This document shows, piece after piece, positions 53,271-61,714 of a DNA stretch of 64,000 nucleotides. A program made the translations under genes and the position numbers. The notes under the pieces were generated by a model that saw only the letters and a program-made list of their open reading frames with translations, did no database searches and was not told the DNA's origin. Origin of the DNA: Cellulomonas wangleii (GTDB lineage Bacteria > Actinomycetota > Actinomycetes > Actinomycetales > Cellulomonadaceae); the NCBI RefSeq assembly GCF_018388445.1, contig NZ_CP074405.1, forward strand, positions 2,542,001 through 2,606,000. Reading direction: 5' to 3'. Numbering within the stretch: position 1 is the stretch's first letter; each line of letters begins with the position of its first letter.

Positions 53271-55624
53271 GCCGGCCCGTGCTGCGCGCGCTGCTGGCCG
53301 TCGCCCTGGGGGCCCTGGTGGCCGTCGTGGGTGTCGGAGGCGTCGTGGTGGGGCCGGCGGCGCCGGCCGCCGCGGCGGACCTGTCGCGGTTCGACCCCGG
53401 GTACATCATCAGCGACGAGGTCTTCTGGGCCGCCGGCAGCATGTCGCAGGCCGACGTGCAGCGGTTCCTCGACCAGAAGGGCGCGGACTGCGTGCCCGCG
53501 GCGGGCAGCACGTGCCTGCGCAGCTACACCGAGTCGACCTCGTCGCGCGCGGCGACCGCCCGCTGTGCGGCCTACAGCGGCGCCGCCGGGGAGAGCGCCG
53601 CCGCGATCATCACCAAGGTCGCCGCGGCCTGCGGCATCAACCCGCAGGTCCTGCTCGTGACGCTGCAGAAGGAGCAGGGTCTGGTGACCGCCCGCGCCGG
53701 CCGCCCGCCGGCCACGTACCAGAAGGCGATGGGGTACGGCTGCCCGGACACCGCGGCGTGTGACACGCAGTACTACGGGTTCTTCAACCAGGTGTACTCG
53801 GCGGCGTCCCAGTTCCGGAACTACGCCGCCAACCCCACCCGGTACGCCCACCGCGCCGGTCTGGTCAACAACGTCCGGTACCACCCGAACGCCGCGTGCG
53901 GCACGTCCCCGGTGCTCATCCGCAACCAGGCGACGGCGGGCCTGTACAACTACACGCCCTACCAGCCGAACGCCGCCGCGCTGGCGGCGGGCTACGGCAC
54001 CGGCGACGCGTGCTCGTCGTACGGCAACCGCAACTTCTACAGCTACTTCGTCGACTGGTTCGGCTCGCCCACCGGTGAGGCCCCGTTCGGCTTCCTCGAC
54101 TCCGTCACGGTCGACGGGCAGGACGTCACCGCGACCGGGTGGGCGCTCGACCCCGACACGCGCGACCCCGTCCAGGTGCACATGTACGTGGGTCCGGCGT
54201 CGCAGGCCTTCGTCGCGGACCTGCCGAGGCCGGATGTCGACGCCGTCTTCGGCAAGGGCGAGCGCCACGGCTACTCGACGACCATGCGGGCCCAGCCCGG
54301 GCCGCAGCGGGTCTGCGTGTGGGCCATCGACTCCGACGGGATCTCCTCGAACACCCAGCTCGGGTGCCGCGACGTCGTCGTGCCGAGCCCGCTGACGGGC
54401 ATGTTCGACGACCTGTCCGCGGACGCCGAGTCGCTCACCGCCAGGGGCTGGGTCTTCGACCCGGACGCCACCGGCACCGCGGTGCCGCTCACGGTGACGG
54501 TCGACGGGGTGGCGACCGAGGCGCGCGCGGACGTGCACCGGCCCGACGTCGACGCCGTCTTCGGCACGGGCGCCCACCACGGGTTCTCCGTGCGCGTACC
54601 CGCCGCCGTCGGGACGCACCGCGTGTGCGTGACCGCCCACAAGAGCGCCCCGGGACGTGACGCGGACCTGGGGTGCCGCACCGTGACGGTGACCAACAAC
54701 CTGCCGACCGGCTTCCTCGACTCGGTCACCGCGTCGGCGTCGGACGTCACGGTCAAGGGCTGGGCGATCGACCCGGACACCTCCGCCCCCATCGACGTCC
54801 ACGTGTACGTGGGCTCGGCGGGCCACGCGGTGCGGGCCGACGCCCCCCGGCCCGACCTCGCCGGGTTCGGCAAGGGGCCCGACCACGGGTTCTCGGTGAC
54901 GCTGCCCGCCGCCGCGGGACGCCAGGAGGTGTGCGTCTACGCCATCAACGCCACGCCGGGGCCGAACAGGTCGCTGGGGTGCCGCACCGTCACCGTCGTC
55001 AACCGCGACCCGGTCGGCTTCATCGACTTCGTCACCCCCGGTCCCGGTTCGGTGACCGTGCGGGGCTGGGCGATCGACCCGGACACGTCCGCCTCGATCC
55101 CCGTCCACGTGTACGCCGGGGGCACCGGCGCCGCGCTCACGGCCGACCGTGACCGGCCCGACCTCGTGGCCCCGTTCGGGCTGGGTGCGGCCCACGGGTT
55201 CGTCGGCTCGCTCGCGGTGCCGCCCGGGCGCCACGACGTCTGCCTCTACGCGATCAACAGCACACCGGGCAACAACCCGCTGCTCGGGTGCCGCACGGTC
55301 ACCGTGCTCGCCGACAGCCGTCCGCCGGTCGGCTTCGTGGACGCGCTGACCACGGCCGCCGGGTCGGTGACGGCGACGGGCTGGGCGCTCGACCACGACA
55401 CCGTGGGCCCCGTCACCGTGCACCTGACGGTGGACGGCGCGGTGACGGCGGTGCAGGCCGACCGCGAGCGCCCCGACCTCGCCGGCTTCGGGGTCGGGAC
55501 CAGGCACGGCTACCAGGTGACGGCGCCCGCGACCCCGGGACGGCACGAGGTGTGCGTGAGCGTGCTGGACAGCCACGGCGGCCCGCCGACGTCGCTGACG
55601 TGCCGGGCCGTCGACACACCCTGA
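53267..55624 (+). CDS. Secreted lysozyme-like (hemagglutinin-annotated) protein with five C-terminal repeats
   Basis: The 785-residue exported protein has a signal peptide (to about residue 37), then a domain FDPGYIISDEVFWAAGSMSQADVQRFLD, GESAAAIITKVAAACGINPQVLLVTLQKEQGLV, whose helices and Glu136 in KEQGLV look like the lysozyme/SLT fold, with several Cys likely in disulfides. From about residue 275 five ~100-residue repeats follow (starts near 275, 378, 481, 584 and 686), each with a GF(L/I/V)D-V-T...VTxxGWAxDPDT...RPDxxAxFG...HGFxVxxxAxxGxHxVCVxAxN...LGCRxVxV pattern and two Cys. It probably binds or cleaves cell-wall or surface glycan. Catalytic activity is inferred from the fold only. 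Confidence 0.72.
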   Translation: MSRPVLRALLAVALGALVAVVGVGGVVVGPAAPAAAADLSRFDPGYIISDEVFWAAGSMSQADVQRFLDQKGADCVPAAGSTCLRSYTESTSSRAATARCAAYSGAAGESAAAIITKVAAACGINPQVLLVTLQKEQGLVTARAGRPPATYQKAMGYGCPDTAACDTQYYGFFNQVYSAASQFRNYAANPTRYAHRAGLVNNVRYHPNAACGTSPVLIRNQATAGLYNYTPYQPNAAALAAGYGTGDACSSYGNRNFYSYFVDWFGSPTGEAPFGFLDSVTVDGQDVTATGWALDPDTRDPVQVHMYVGPASQAFVADLPRPDVDAVFGKGERHGYSTTMRAQPGPQRVCVWAIDSDGISSNTQLGCRDVVVPSPLTGMFDDLSADAESLTARGWVFDPDATGTAVPLTVTVDGVATEARADVHRPDVDAVFGTGAHHGFSVRVPAAVGTHRVCVTAHKSAPGRDADLGCRTVTVTNNLPTGFLDSVTASASDVTVKGWAIDPDTSAPIDVHVYVGSAGHAVRADAPRPDLAGFGKGPDHGFSVTLPAAAGRQEVCVYAINATPGPNRSLGCRTVTVVNRDPVGFIDFVTPGPGSVTVRGWAIDPDTSASIPVHVYAGGTGAALTADRDRPDLVAPFGLGAAHGFVGSLAVPPGRHDVCLYAINSTPGNNPLLGCRTVTVLADSRPPVGFVDALTTAAGSVTATGWALDHDTVGPVTVHLTVDGAVTAVQADRERPDLAGFGVGTRHGYQVTAPATPGRHEVCVSVLDSHGGPPTSLTCRAVDTP
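54089..55621 (+). repeat. Five tandem ~103-residue protein repeats
   Basis: The repeats begin near 54089, 54399, 54710, 55016 and 55325; repeats 3 and 4 are the most alike. The most conserved parts are the GW(A/V)xD(P/H)D turn, the RPDxxxxFG turn and the final LGCR. They are divergent at DNA level, so they are old. Confidence 0.85.
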
Positions 55625-55649
55625 GCCCCGGCGGCGCCCCGCGCTCCCG

Positions 55650-55655
55650 TAGCCT
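55650..55655 (+). promoter_or_regulatory. -10 element upstream of rmlC
   Basis: TAGCCT, 28 nt before the ATG at 55684, gives a transcription start near 55662 and a 22-nt leader carrying the AAGGAG site. Confidence 0.45.
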
Positions 55656-55683
55656 GGTGCCCCCGTCCGAGCAAGGAGATGTG

Positions 55684-56301
55684 ATGCAGGTCCGAGAGTT
55701 GCGAGTGCCCGGTGCCCTGGAGCTGACCCCCCGCCAGCACGGGGACGCGCGCGGCGCGTTCCTCGAGTGGTTCACGGAGGCCTCCTTCGAGGAGGCGGTG
55801 GGACACCGGCTGAACCTCGCCCAGGCGAACGCGTCCGTGTCGGCCGCCGGGGTGCTGCGCGGCATCCACTTCGCCGAGGTGCCGCCGTCGCAGGCCAAGT
55901 ACGTGACCTGCGTCAAGGGCGCGGTCCTGGACGTGGTCGTCGACATCCGCGTCGGCTCCCCCACGTACGGCCAGTGGGACACCGTCCTCCTGGACGACGT
56001 CGACCGCCGCGTCATCTACCTGCCCGAGGGCCTGGGTCACGCGTTCATGTCGCTGGAGGACGGCTCGACGGTGGTCTACCTGTGCTCGGCGCCGTACGCG
56101 CCCGGCCGCGAGCACGGCGTGCACCCCCTGGACCCGGCCATCGGCATCGAGTGGCCGACCACCGGCCGCGACGGCAGCCCGCTGACGCCGCAGCTGTCCC
56201 CGAAGGACGCCGAGGCGCCGACGCTCGACGAGGCACGGCAGCAGGGCATCCTGCCCGGCTACGACGAGGTGCAGGCGTTCCTCGCGACCCTCGATGCCTG
56301 A
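55684..56301 (+). CDS. rmlC: dTDP-4-dehydrorhamnose 3,5-epimerase
   Basis: RmlC converts dTDP-4-keto-6-deoxyglucose to its L-rhamno form. The 205-residue cupin has the catalytic-base segment GVLRGIHF (His62), Lys72 in QAKYVTCVKG, and Tyr132 in TVVYLCSAPYAPGREHGVHPLDPAIGIEWP, the normal active-site set. AAGGAG lies 5 nt before the ATG at 55684. It is followed by a rhamnosyltransferase gene with an 8-bp overlap, which suggests the transferase uses the sugar made here. rmlA and rmlD are on other transcripts; rmlB is not in the window. Confidence 0.96.
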   Translation: MQVRELRVPGALELTPRQHGDARGAFLEWFTEASFEEAVGHRLNLAQANASVSAAGVLRGIHFAEVPPSQAKYVTCVKGAVLDVVVDIRVGSPTYGQWDTVLLDDVDRRVIYLPEGLGHAFMSLEDGSTVVYLCSAPYAPGREHGVHPLDPAIGIEWPTTGRDGSPLTPQLSPKDAEAPTLDEARQQGILPGYDEVQAFLATLDA

Positions 56302-57211
56302 GGGCGCCCACGTCGTCGCGGTCGTCGTCACGTACCACCCGGACCCCGCCGCGCTGAGCGCGCTGCTCACGGCGACCGCGCCGCAGGTGGACGCCGTGGT
56401 CGTGGTCGACAACGGCTCGGGCCCCGACACCCTGGCAGCCGTGCGCGCGGCGGCCGCGCACGTCGGTGCGCAGACGGTCGAGCTCGGCACGAACCTCGGC
56501 ATCGCCACCGCCCAGAACCGGGGTTGCGACCGTGCACGCGCCCTCGGTGCGACGCACGTGCTGCTGCTGGACCAGGACTCCGTGCCCGCCCCCGACATGG
56601 TGCGCCGGCTCCTCGCGGCCTCCGCCACCCCGGCCGACGACGGTCGTCCCGTGGCGGCCGTCGGGGCGGTGGCACGCGACGCGCGGGACGGTGAGCCGCC
56701 CTTCGTGTACGCGGCGCGCCGGTGGGGTCCGCGGCGCGTGGACCTGCCCGACGTCGAGGGCGCCCGCGTGCCGGCCGCGTTCCTCATCGCGTCCGGGTGC
56801 CTGGTCGACGTGCGGGCGCTCGACGCGGTCGGGCCGATGCGCGACGACTTCTTCATCGACCACGTCGACCTGGAGTGGGGCGTGCGCGCCCGCGCCGCCG
56901 GTTGGCAGCTGCTGGCCGTCGTCGGTGCCGAGCTGCAGCACGAGCTCGGGGAGTCGCCGCGCACCGTGCCGGGACGCGGCCGCACCGTGCACGTGCAGTC
57001 GGTGACGCGCAACTACTACATGGTCCGCAACACGGTGCTGCTGGTGCGCTCGCCCCTGCTGCCCCCGGCCTGGCGCGTGGGGTACCTCTGGTGGCTGCTG
57101 AAGTACGTCGGGTACTACGTCGTCGCCGTCGCACCGCGACGCCGGCGCGTGCCGCTGATGCTGCGCGGCGCGCTCGACGGCGTGCGGGGCCGGACGGGTC
57201 CGCTGCGCTGA
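56294..57211 (+). CDS. Family 2 glycosyltransferase, rhamnosyltransferase-like
   Basis: The 305-residue enzyme has VVAVVVTYHPDPAALSALLTATAPQVDAVVVVDNGS, THVLLLDQDSVPAPDMVRRLLA with the DQDS metal site seen in dTDP-rhamnose transferases, MRDDFFIDHVDLEWGVRARAAGWQLLAVVGAELQHELGES and a C-terminal amphipathic/hydrophobic segment (LWWLLKYVGYYVVAVAP). It is a paralogue of the 48563-49447 enzyme. The start overlaps rmlC by 8 bp. The stop lies next to a 16-bp hairpin that is shared with the convergent GT4 gene. Confidence 0.85.
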   Translation: MPEGAHVVAVVVTYHPDPAALSALLTATAPQVDAVVVVDNGSGPDTLAAVRAAAAHVGAQTVELGTNLGIATAQNRGCDRARALGATHVLLLDQDSVPAPDMVRRLLAASATPADDGRPVAAVGAVARDARDGEPPFVYAARRWGPRRVDLPDVEGARVPAAFLIASGCLVDVRALDAVGPMRDDFFIDHVDLEWGVRARAAGWQLLAVVGAELQHELGESPRTVPGRGRTVHVQSVTRNYYMVRNTVLLVRSPLLPPAWRVGYLWWLLKYVGYYVVAVAPRRRRVPLMLRGALDGVRGRTGPLR

Positions 57212-57218
57212 GGCGTCG

Positions 57219-57256
57219 CCGCGTGGCGCCGGCTCACCGCAGCCGGCGCCACGCGG
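57219..57256. terminator. Bidirectional terminator overlapping the end of the tandem GT4 gene
   Basis: A perfect 16-bp stem (57219-57234 with 57241-57256) with a 6-nt loop. The right arm is also the last codons of the convergent glycosyltransferase and its stop lies in the left edge and loop. Confidence 0.8.
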
Positions 57257-59771
57257 CCCGGGCCAGGCCGCCCACGCCCTGCTGGGCCAGGACCCGGCGC
57301 GCGGCCATCGCCTTGAGACGCAGCGGGTGGTGGTGCACCACCTCGTCGCCGCGCGGGGGGTACGCGTCGACCCACACGTGGGCCGCCGGCTCCCAGGGCT
57401 CGTGGTCGAGCACGGGCTCCCACGCGCTGACCCGGGGACCGCCCGCGACGACGTTGTGCTCCAGGGCGTCCCGCAGGATCCGCCGGTACACCCGTCCCTG
57501 GAGGGACGGGGCCCAGCGCAGCAGCGCGGCACGCCGCGCGCGGGCCCCCATCCGCTCGCGGTACGCGTCGTCGGTGAGCAGCGCCTCGAGTGCCTTCTCC
57601 CAGTCGTCGACGCCCACGGCCAGCAGGCCGGTGACCCCGTCCTCGATCGCCTCGCGGAAGGGCTCGGTCGGCGACGCGACGGTCGGTGTCGCGACGAGCG
57701 CCGCCTCCAGCCACTTGATCGCCGACTTCGCCTCGTTGAAGACGCTGTCCGGCACCAGGGGGGCGAGGTTCACGTCGAGCTGGCGCAGCCGGGTGGGCAG
57801 CTCGGTCCACGCCATCATCGGGAACCGCCGGACCCTGTCCCCCAGGCCCGCCAGCGCGTCCCCCGTGCGCAGGTGCCCGCCGAGCCACAGCTCGACGTCG
57901 GGGTGGCGTGCCAGGACGCGGGCGACCGCCGGCTCCACCAGCGCCCAGTCCGCGTCGTGGGTCGTCGTCCCGCTGAAGTACCCGATCCGCAGCGGCCCCG
58001 GCGTGCGGGGCGCGCTCATCGCCCGCTCCGAGATGCGGCCGAGCACCGCGCCGACGCCGTTGGCGAACCGGTAGGTCGGCATACCCGTGAGGGCACCCAC
58101 CCGGGCGCAGAGCTCGTTGGTGCTGCCGATGTACCCGTCGCACATCTCGAGCGTCGTGCGGTACCGCGCGACACCGCGCCACCACAGGTCCAGCTCGTCC
58201 GCGGTCAGTCCGTCGAGGCCGTGCACCTGCCCGCGCAGCCCCGGGTCCACGATGAGGTCGTCGATGTCGAAGAGCACCGGGACGGCGCGGTCCCGCGCCC
58301 GGACCCGCTCGACGAACGAGGCGACCTCGTGCGTGGCCGGCACCCGGTACAGCACGACAGCGTCCACCTCGTCGGCGAGCGACAGGATCTCCGGGTCCCG
58401 GTAGTGGCGCACGACCGCGTCGACACCGAGCGACGCGAGCGCCTCGGCGGGGAGCTGGGCGCGGTACCGCAGGGGCGCACCGCCGATGCCGACGACGAAC
58501 AGGACGCGGCCCAGCAGGTCGTCCTCGACCTCCTCGAGCTCCCGCTGCGACGTCCGGAGCCGTGCGGCGTCGTCCTGCGCACCCAGCAGCTCGGAGTACA
58601 TCGCGTCGAGGCCGGCGACCTGGTCCTCGACGGTGCGCGCGCGGAACTCGACCGCGTGCGCTCGCATGCCGGCCAGCAGGGCGGGGTCGTCGACCACACG
58701 GGTCATCGCCGCCGCCAGCGCGGCGGCGTCCCCCGCGGGCACGACGAGGCCGTTGACCCCCTCGGTGACCGCCTCCTCGGGGCCGAGGGAGTCCGAGCAG
58801 ATGACGGCCAGGCCGGCACCCAGCGCCTCGCGGGTGAGGATCGAGTGCGACTCGCGCATGACCGACGGCAGGACGAGCACGTCGTGCGCCGCCAGCACGT
58901 CGGAGAGGTCGTCGGGCGCGTACGCGGGCCGCGGGTGCGCCTGCGGGTGGGCGACGTTCCGCTCGACGTTGTACAGGTCGACGGACCACCGGCCCGCGGG
59001 CCGGACGGCGGGCAGCGCGTCGAGCAGGACCGGCAGACCCTTCATGGGGTCCTCGCCGCCCGCGAACATGAAGCGCACGGTGCCGTCCGCGGCCCGCTCG
59101 GAGCGTCCGACCGGGGCGCCGGCGGGCCGTGCGTCGGGCACGCCGTTCTCGTCGACCCGCAGACGGGCGGGGTCCACGCCGTTGGCCGCCATGACCCGGG
59201 CGGCGGACTCCGACGGCGCCAGGACCAGGTCCGCGGCCGCCAGCTGCTCCGCGAGCCGCCGGTTGCGGCGCAGCAGCCACGCGTGGTCGACCTGGCACGC
59301 GCACGAGCCGCAGTCGACGACCAGGGAGCACGGACGCATCTCCTGGTCCACCAGGAACTGGCGTGCGCACGTCCACCAGAAGTCGTGCATGGTGACCACG
59401 ACCGCGGCGCCCGACGCGCGCGCGGCCGGGACCAGTCCCCCGCCGAGCGTCTGCAGCGAGTGCAGGTGCACGACGTCGGGCCGCTCCTCGAGCACCCACG
59501 CCGCGAAGTCGGCCGCCACGTCGGGGTTGTCGAAGTTCCGCTCGTCCGACCAGGCCGTCCACGGGGTCGTCGAGACCCAGCGCACGCGCACCCCGTACGG
59601 GTCGGTCTCCTCCCACGTCGTCAGAGGTTCCACCGACGCGTCCAGGTGACCGGCGTACACCGTCACGTCGTGCCCGAGCTCCACGAGCCCGCGAGCCATC
59701 CGCTGCGGGACGAGTGTTCCCCCACTGGTGAAGTTCGGCGGGTAGTGCGCTGACACCAGTACCACTCGCAT
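57234..59771 (-). CDS. Tandem GT-B (family 4) glycosyltransferase, two modules in one chain
   Basis: The 845-residue protein has two GT-B units. Module 1 (about residues 1-400): VVLVSAHYPPNFTSGGTLVPQRMARGL, a Cys cluster MRPCSLVVDCGSCAC in the acceptor half, then SVMRESHSILTREALGAGLAVICSD with the EX7E donor motif. Module 2 (about 420-770): LFVVGIGGAPLRYRAQLPAEAL, LFDIDDLIVDP, GSTNELCARV, LGGHLRTG and DSVFNEAKSAIKWLEAALVATPTVAS. It could add two sugars in succession. The ATG at 59771 has TAGCAT 6 nt upstream on the minus strand, so it is leaderless by position. Donors are unknown. Confidence 0.85.
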   Translation of the reverse strand: MRVVLVSAHYPPNFTSGGTLVPQRMARGLVELGHDVTVYAGHLDASVEPLTTWEETDPYGVRVRWVSTTPWTAWSDERNFDNPDVAADFAAWVLEERPDVVHLHSLQTLGGGLVPAARASGAAVVVTMHDFWWTCARQFLVDQEMRPCSLVVDCGSCACQVDHAWLLRRNRRLAEQLAAADLVLAPSESAARVMAANGVDPARLRVDENGVPDARPAGAPVGRSERAADGTVRFMFAGGEDPMKGLPVLLDALPAVRPAGRWSVDLYNVERNVAHPQAHPRPAYAPDDLSDVLAAHDVLVLPSVMRESHSILTREALGAGLAVICSDSLGPEEAVTEGVNGLVVPAGDAAALAAAMTRVVDDPALLAGMRAHAVEFRARTVEDQVAGLDAMYSELLGAQDDAARLRTSQRELEEVEDDLLGRVLFVVGIGGAPLRYRAQLPAEALASLGVDAVVRHYRDPEILSLADEVDAVVLYRVPATHEVASFVERVRARDRAVPVLFDIDDLIVDPGLRGQVHGLDGLTADELDLWWRGVARYRTTLEMCDGYIGSTNELCARVGALTGMPTYRFANGVGAVLGRISERAMSAPRTPGPLRIGYFSGTTTHDADWALVEPAVARVLARHPDVELWLGGHLRTGDALAGLGDRVRRFPMMAWTELPTRLRQLDVNLAPLVPDSVFNEAKSAIKWLEAALVATPTVASPTEPFREAIEDGVTGLLAVGVDDWEKALEALLTDDAYRERMGARARRAALLRWAPSLQGRVYRRILRDALEHNVVAGGPRVSAWEPVLDHEPWEPAAHVWVDAYPPRGDEVVHHHPLRLKAMAARRVLAQQGVGGLARAAWRRLR

Positions 59772-59777
59772 GCGGCC

Positions 59778-59783
59778 ATGCTA
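59778..59783 (-). promoter_or_regulatory. -10 element of a probable leaderless promoter (tandem GT4 gene)
   Basis: TAGCAT on the minus strand (ATGCTA on the plus strand), 6 nt before the ATG at 59771. Confidence 0.55.
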
Positions 59784-59819
59784 GGTCAGCCGAAGGGGTC
59801 ATCCGATGTGGTCCGGCTG

Positions 59820-59835
59820 GTGGAGTAACCTCCAC
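59820..59835 (+). promoter_or_regulatory. -10 inside a small inverted repeat before the coiled-coil gene
   Basis: GTGGAG (59820-59825) and CTCCAC (59830-59835) flank TAAC, and the TAACCT -10 element (59826-59831) is partly in the repeat. The ATG at 59838 is 6 nt after the -10, so a leaderless mRNA is likely. A repressor could bind the repeat. Confidence 0.5.
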
Positions 59836-59837
59836 GC

Positions 59838-60182
59838 ATGCACAGCGAGGAGGCCGGCACGCACGTCGAGGTGCGCGCCGCCTGGCACGACATGCTCCAC
59901 GACAACGACGAGACCCTGCGGCGCACGCACGGCCCGACGGCCACGCTCGAGGCGATCGCGGCGCTGGAGGACCGCCTGGCAGCCGCCACGGCGGCCCGCC
60001 ACGTGCTCACCGAGGCGGTGCTCGTCCGGGACGGGCTCCTGCGCGAGCAGCTGGCCCGCACCGGTGAGCTCGCGGCCCAGCTGGAACGGGCACGGGCAGA
60101 GATCGCCCTGCTGCGGCGCCCGCTCGCCGAGAAGGCGTCGTCGCGCGCGCGTCGCGTCGTGCGCGACCTGCTGCACCGATGA
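59838..60182 (+). CDS. Small coiled-coil protein coupled to a glycosyltransferase
   Basis: The 114-residue protein is all-helical and rich in Ala, Leu, Glu and Arg: heptads from about residue 35 (TLEAIAALEDRLAAATAARHVL) to 95 (ELAAQLERARAEIALLRRPL), then a basic C-terminus KASSRARRVVRDLLHR. No signal peptide or membrane helix. Its stop overlaps the next GT2 gene (ATGA at 60179), so it may be a subunit or a scaffold for that transferase. I do not recognise a family. Confidence 0.65.
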   Translation: MHSEEAGTHVEVRAAWHDMLHDNDETLRRTHGPTATLEAIAALEDRLAAATAARHVLTEAVLVRDGLLREQLARTGELAAQLERARAEIALLRRPLAEKASSRARRVVRDLLHR

Positions 60183-61654
60183 GCGCGCCCCTCCTGCTGT
60201 CCCTGCTCGTCGACGCCGGGCACGACGCCGCAGCGCTCGAGCGGACGCTCGCCTCGGTGCACCGCCAGGACGACGAGGGCTGGGAGGTCGTGGTCGCGGG
60301 CGACGCGGAGCCGGCCGACGACCGCGTGCGTGTCGTGCCCCTGGCCGGCCTCACGCCGCTGGAGGCGGCCCGTCGCGCCGCGCGCGGCACCTACGTGGCG
60401 GTCGTGGGCGCGGGTGACGAGCTCGAGCCGGGCGCCCTGGCGGCGGTGCGGATGCTCCTCGCGGCGCGACCGGCCACCGACCTCGTCTACACGGACGAGC
60501 AGTGGCCGTCGCCCGACGGGTCGGGCATCCGCATGAAGCCCGACCACCTGCCGCGCCTCGACGAGTCCCTGCCCTACGTCGGCCGCCTGGCGTTCCACCG
60601 GGCGCAGGTGCTCGAGCGCGCCGGGGGCTTCGACGGCCCCGAGGGCGCCCAGGAGTACGACGCCGTGCTGCGCGTCACCGAGTTCACGGACGCGGTCGCC
60701 CACGTCCCTGCCGTCGCCCTCACCCGCGCCCACGCGCCGCGACGCGACCCCGCCGCGGACCGGGCCGCCGTCGAGGGCCGGCTCGAGCGCACCGGACGCC
60801 ACGGCCGCGTGGAGGACGCGCCCGCCGGCGGGACGCGCACGTGGCTCGACGTCACCGAGCCGCCGCTGGTGTCGATCGTCGTGCCCACCGCGGGCGGCCG
60901 GCGACGGCTCGGCGACGAGGACGTGCTGCTCGTGGAGCGCTGCCTGCGCTCGGTGCGCGACCGCACGACGTACGACCGGTGGGAGGTCGTGCTGGTCACC
61001 AGCGAGGGGACGCCCGAGGCGGTCGTCGCGGGTCTGCGCGCCGACCTCGGGGACCGGCTGGTCCACGCCCCGGTCCCTGGTGCGTTCAACTTCTCGACGT
61101 CCGTCAACCACGGGGCGGGCGCGGCGCGCGGTGAGCTCCTGCTGTTGCTCAACGACGACACCGAGGTCGTGGAGCCCCGCTGGCTGGAGCGCATGGTGTC
61201 GGTGGCCGCCGACCCGTCCGTCGGCGTGGTGGGAGCCAAGCTGCTGTTCGCCGAGGGCACGGTCCAGCACGTGGGCATCACCGTCGACGACGAGCTGTTC
61301 CCGATCCACGCGCTCGGCTCGGAGGTCGACGACGACGGTGCGTTCGGGGCGAAGGTCCTCGACACGGACTGGGCCGCGGTGACCGGCGCCTGCCTGCTGA
61401 CCCCGCGTGACGTCTTCGTCGAGGTGGGCGGGTTCGACCCGGCGCTGCCGCTCAACTTCAACGACGTCGACTACTGCTACAAGGTGCGGCTGACGGGCCG
61501 CGCGGTGGTGACGGCACCGTTCGCGGTGCTGCACCACTACGAGTCGTCGACGCGGGGTCACCGCCTCGAGGACTGGGAGGTGCGGACGCTCGCCGCCCGG
61601 TGGTTCCCCGTCATGCGGTCCGACCCGCACCTGCAGTACCGCACCGGCTGGTGA
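60179..61654 (+). CDS. Family 2 glycosyltransferase with two GT-A modules, N-terminal one degenerate
   Basis: The 491-residue protein has an N-terminal GT2-like unit (about residues 1-200: LLLSLLVDAGHDAAALERTLASVHRQDDEGWEVVVAG, GTYVAVVGAGDELEPGALAAVRML) in which the usual DxD-type site reads GAGDE, and a C-terminal unit (about 225-470) with LVSIVVPTAGG, LLLLNDDTEVVEPRWLERMVSV, TGACLLTPRDVFVEVGGFDPALPLNFNDVDYCYKVRLTGRAVV, which looks intact. Only the second is likely active; the first may bind acceptor. ATG overlaps the coiled-coil gene. A 15-bp hairpin follows the stop. Confidence 0.85.
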   Translation: MSAPLLLSLLVDAGHDAAALERTLASVHRQDDEGWEVVVAGDAEPADDRVRVVPLAGLTPLEAARRAARGTYVAVVGAGDELEPGALAAVRMLLAARPATDLVYTDEQWPSPDGSGIRMKPDHLPRLDESLPYVGRLAFHRAQVLERAGGFDGPEGAQEYDAVLRVTEFTDAVAHVPAVALTRAHAPRRDPAADRAAVEGRLERTGRHGRVEDAPAGGTRTWLDVTEPPLVSIVVPTAGGRRRLGDEDVLLVERCLRSVRDRTTYDRWEVVLVTSEGTPEAVVAGLRADLGDRLVHAPVPGAFNFSTSVNHGAGAARGELLLLLNDDTEVVEPRWLERMVSVAADPSVGVVGAKLLFAEGTVQHVGITVDDELFPIHALGSEVDDDGAFGAKVLDTDWAAVTGACLLTPRDVFVEVGGFDPALPLNFNDVDYCYKVRLTGRAVVTAPFAVLHHYESSTRGHRLEDWEVRTLAARWFPVMRSDPHLQYRTGW

Positions 61655-61657
61655 CGG

Positions 61658-61693
61658 CCGCGTGCGCCGGCCCGGAGAGGCCGGCGCACGCGG
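61658..61693. terminator. Bidirectional terminator
   Basis: A perfect 15-bp stem (61658-61672 with 61679-61693) with a 6-nt loop lies between convergent stops at 61654 and 61715. Confidence 0.8.
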
Positions 61694-61714
61694 TGCGCCG
61701 CGGGTACCGGCGGC

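Noticed and set aside
54089..55621. CRISPR or recent DNA repeat array
   Set aside because: The repeats are at protein level with diverged DNA, inside one frame; there are no short exact repeats with unique spacers anywhere in the window.
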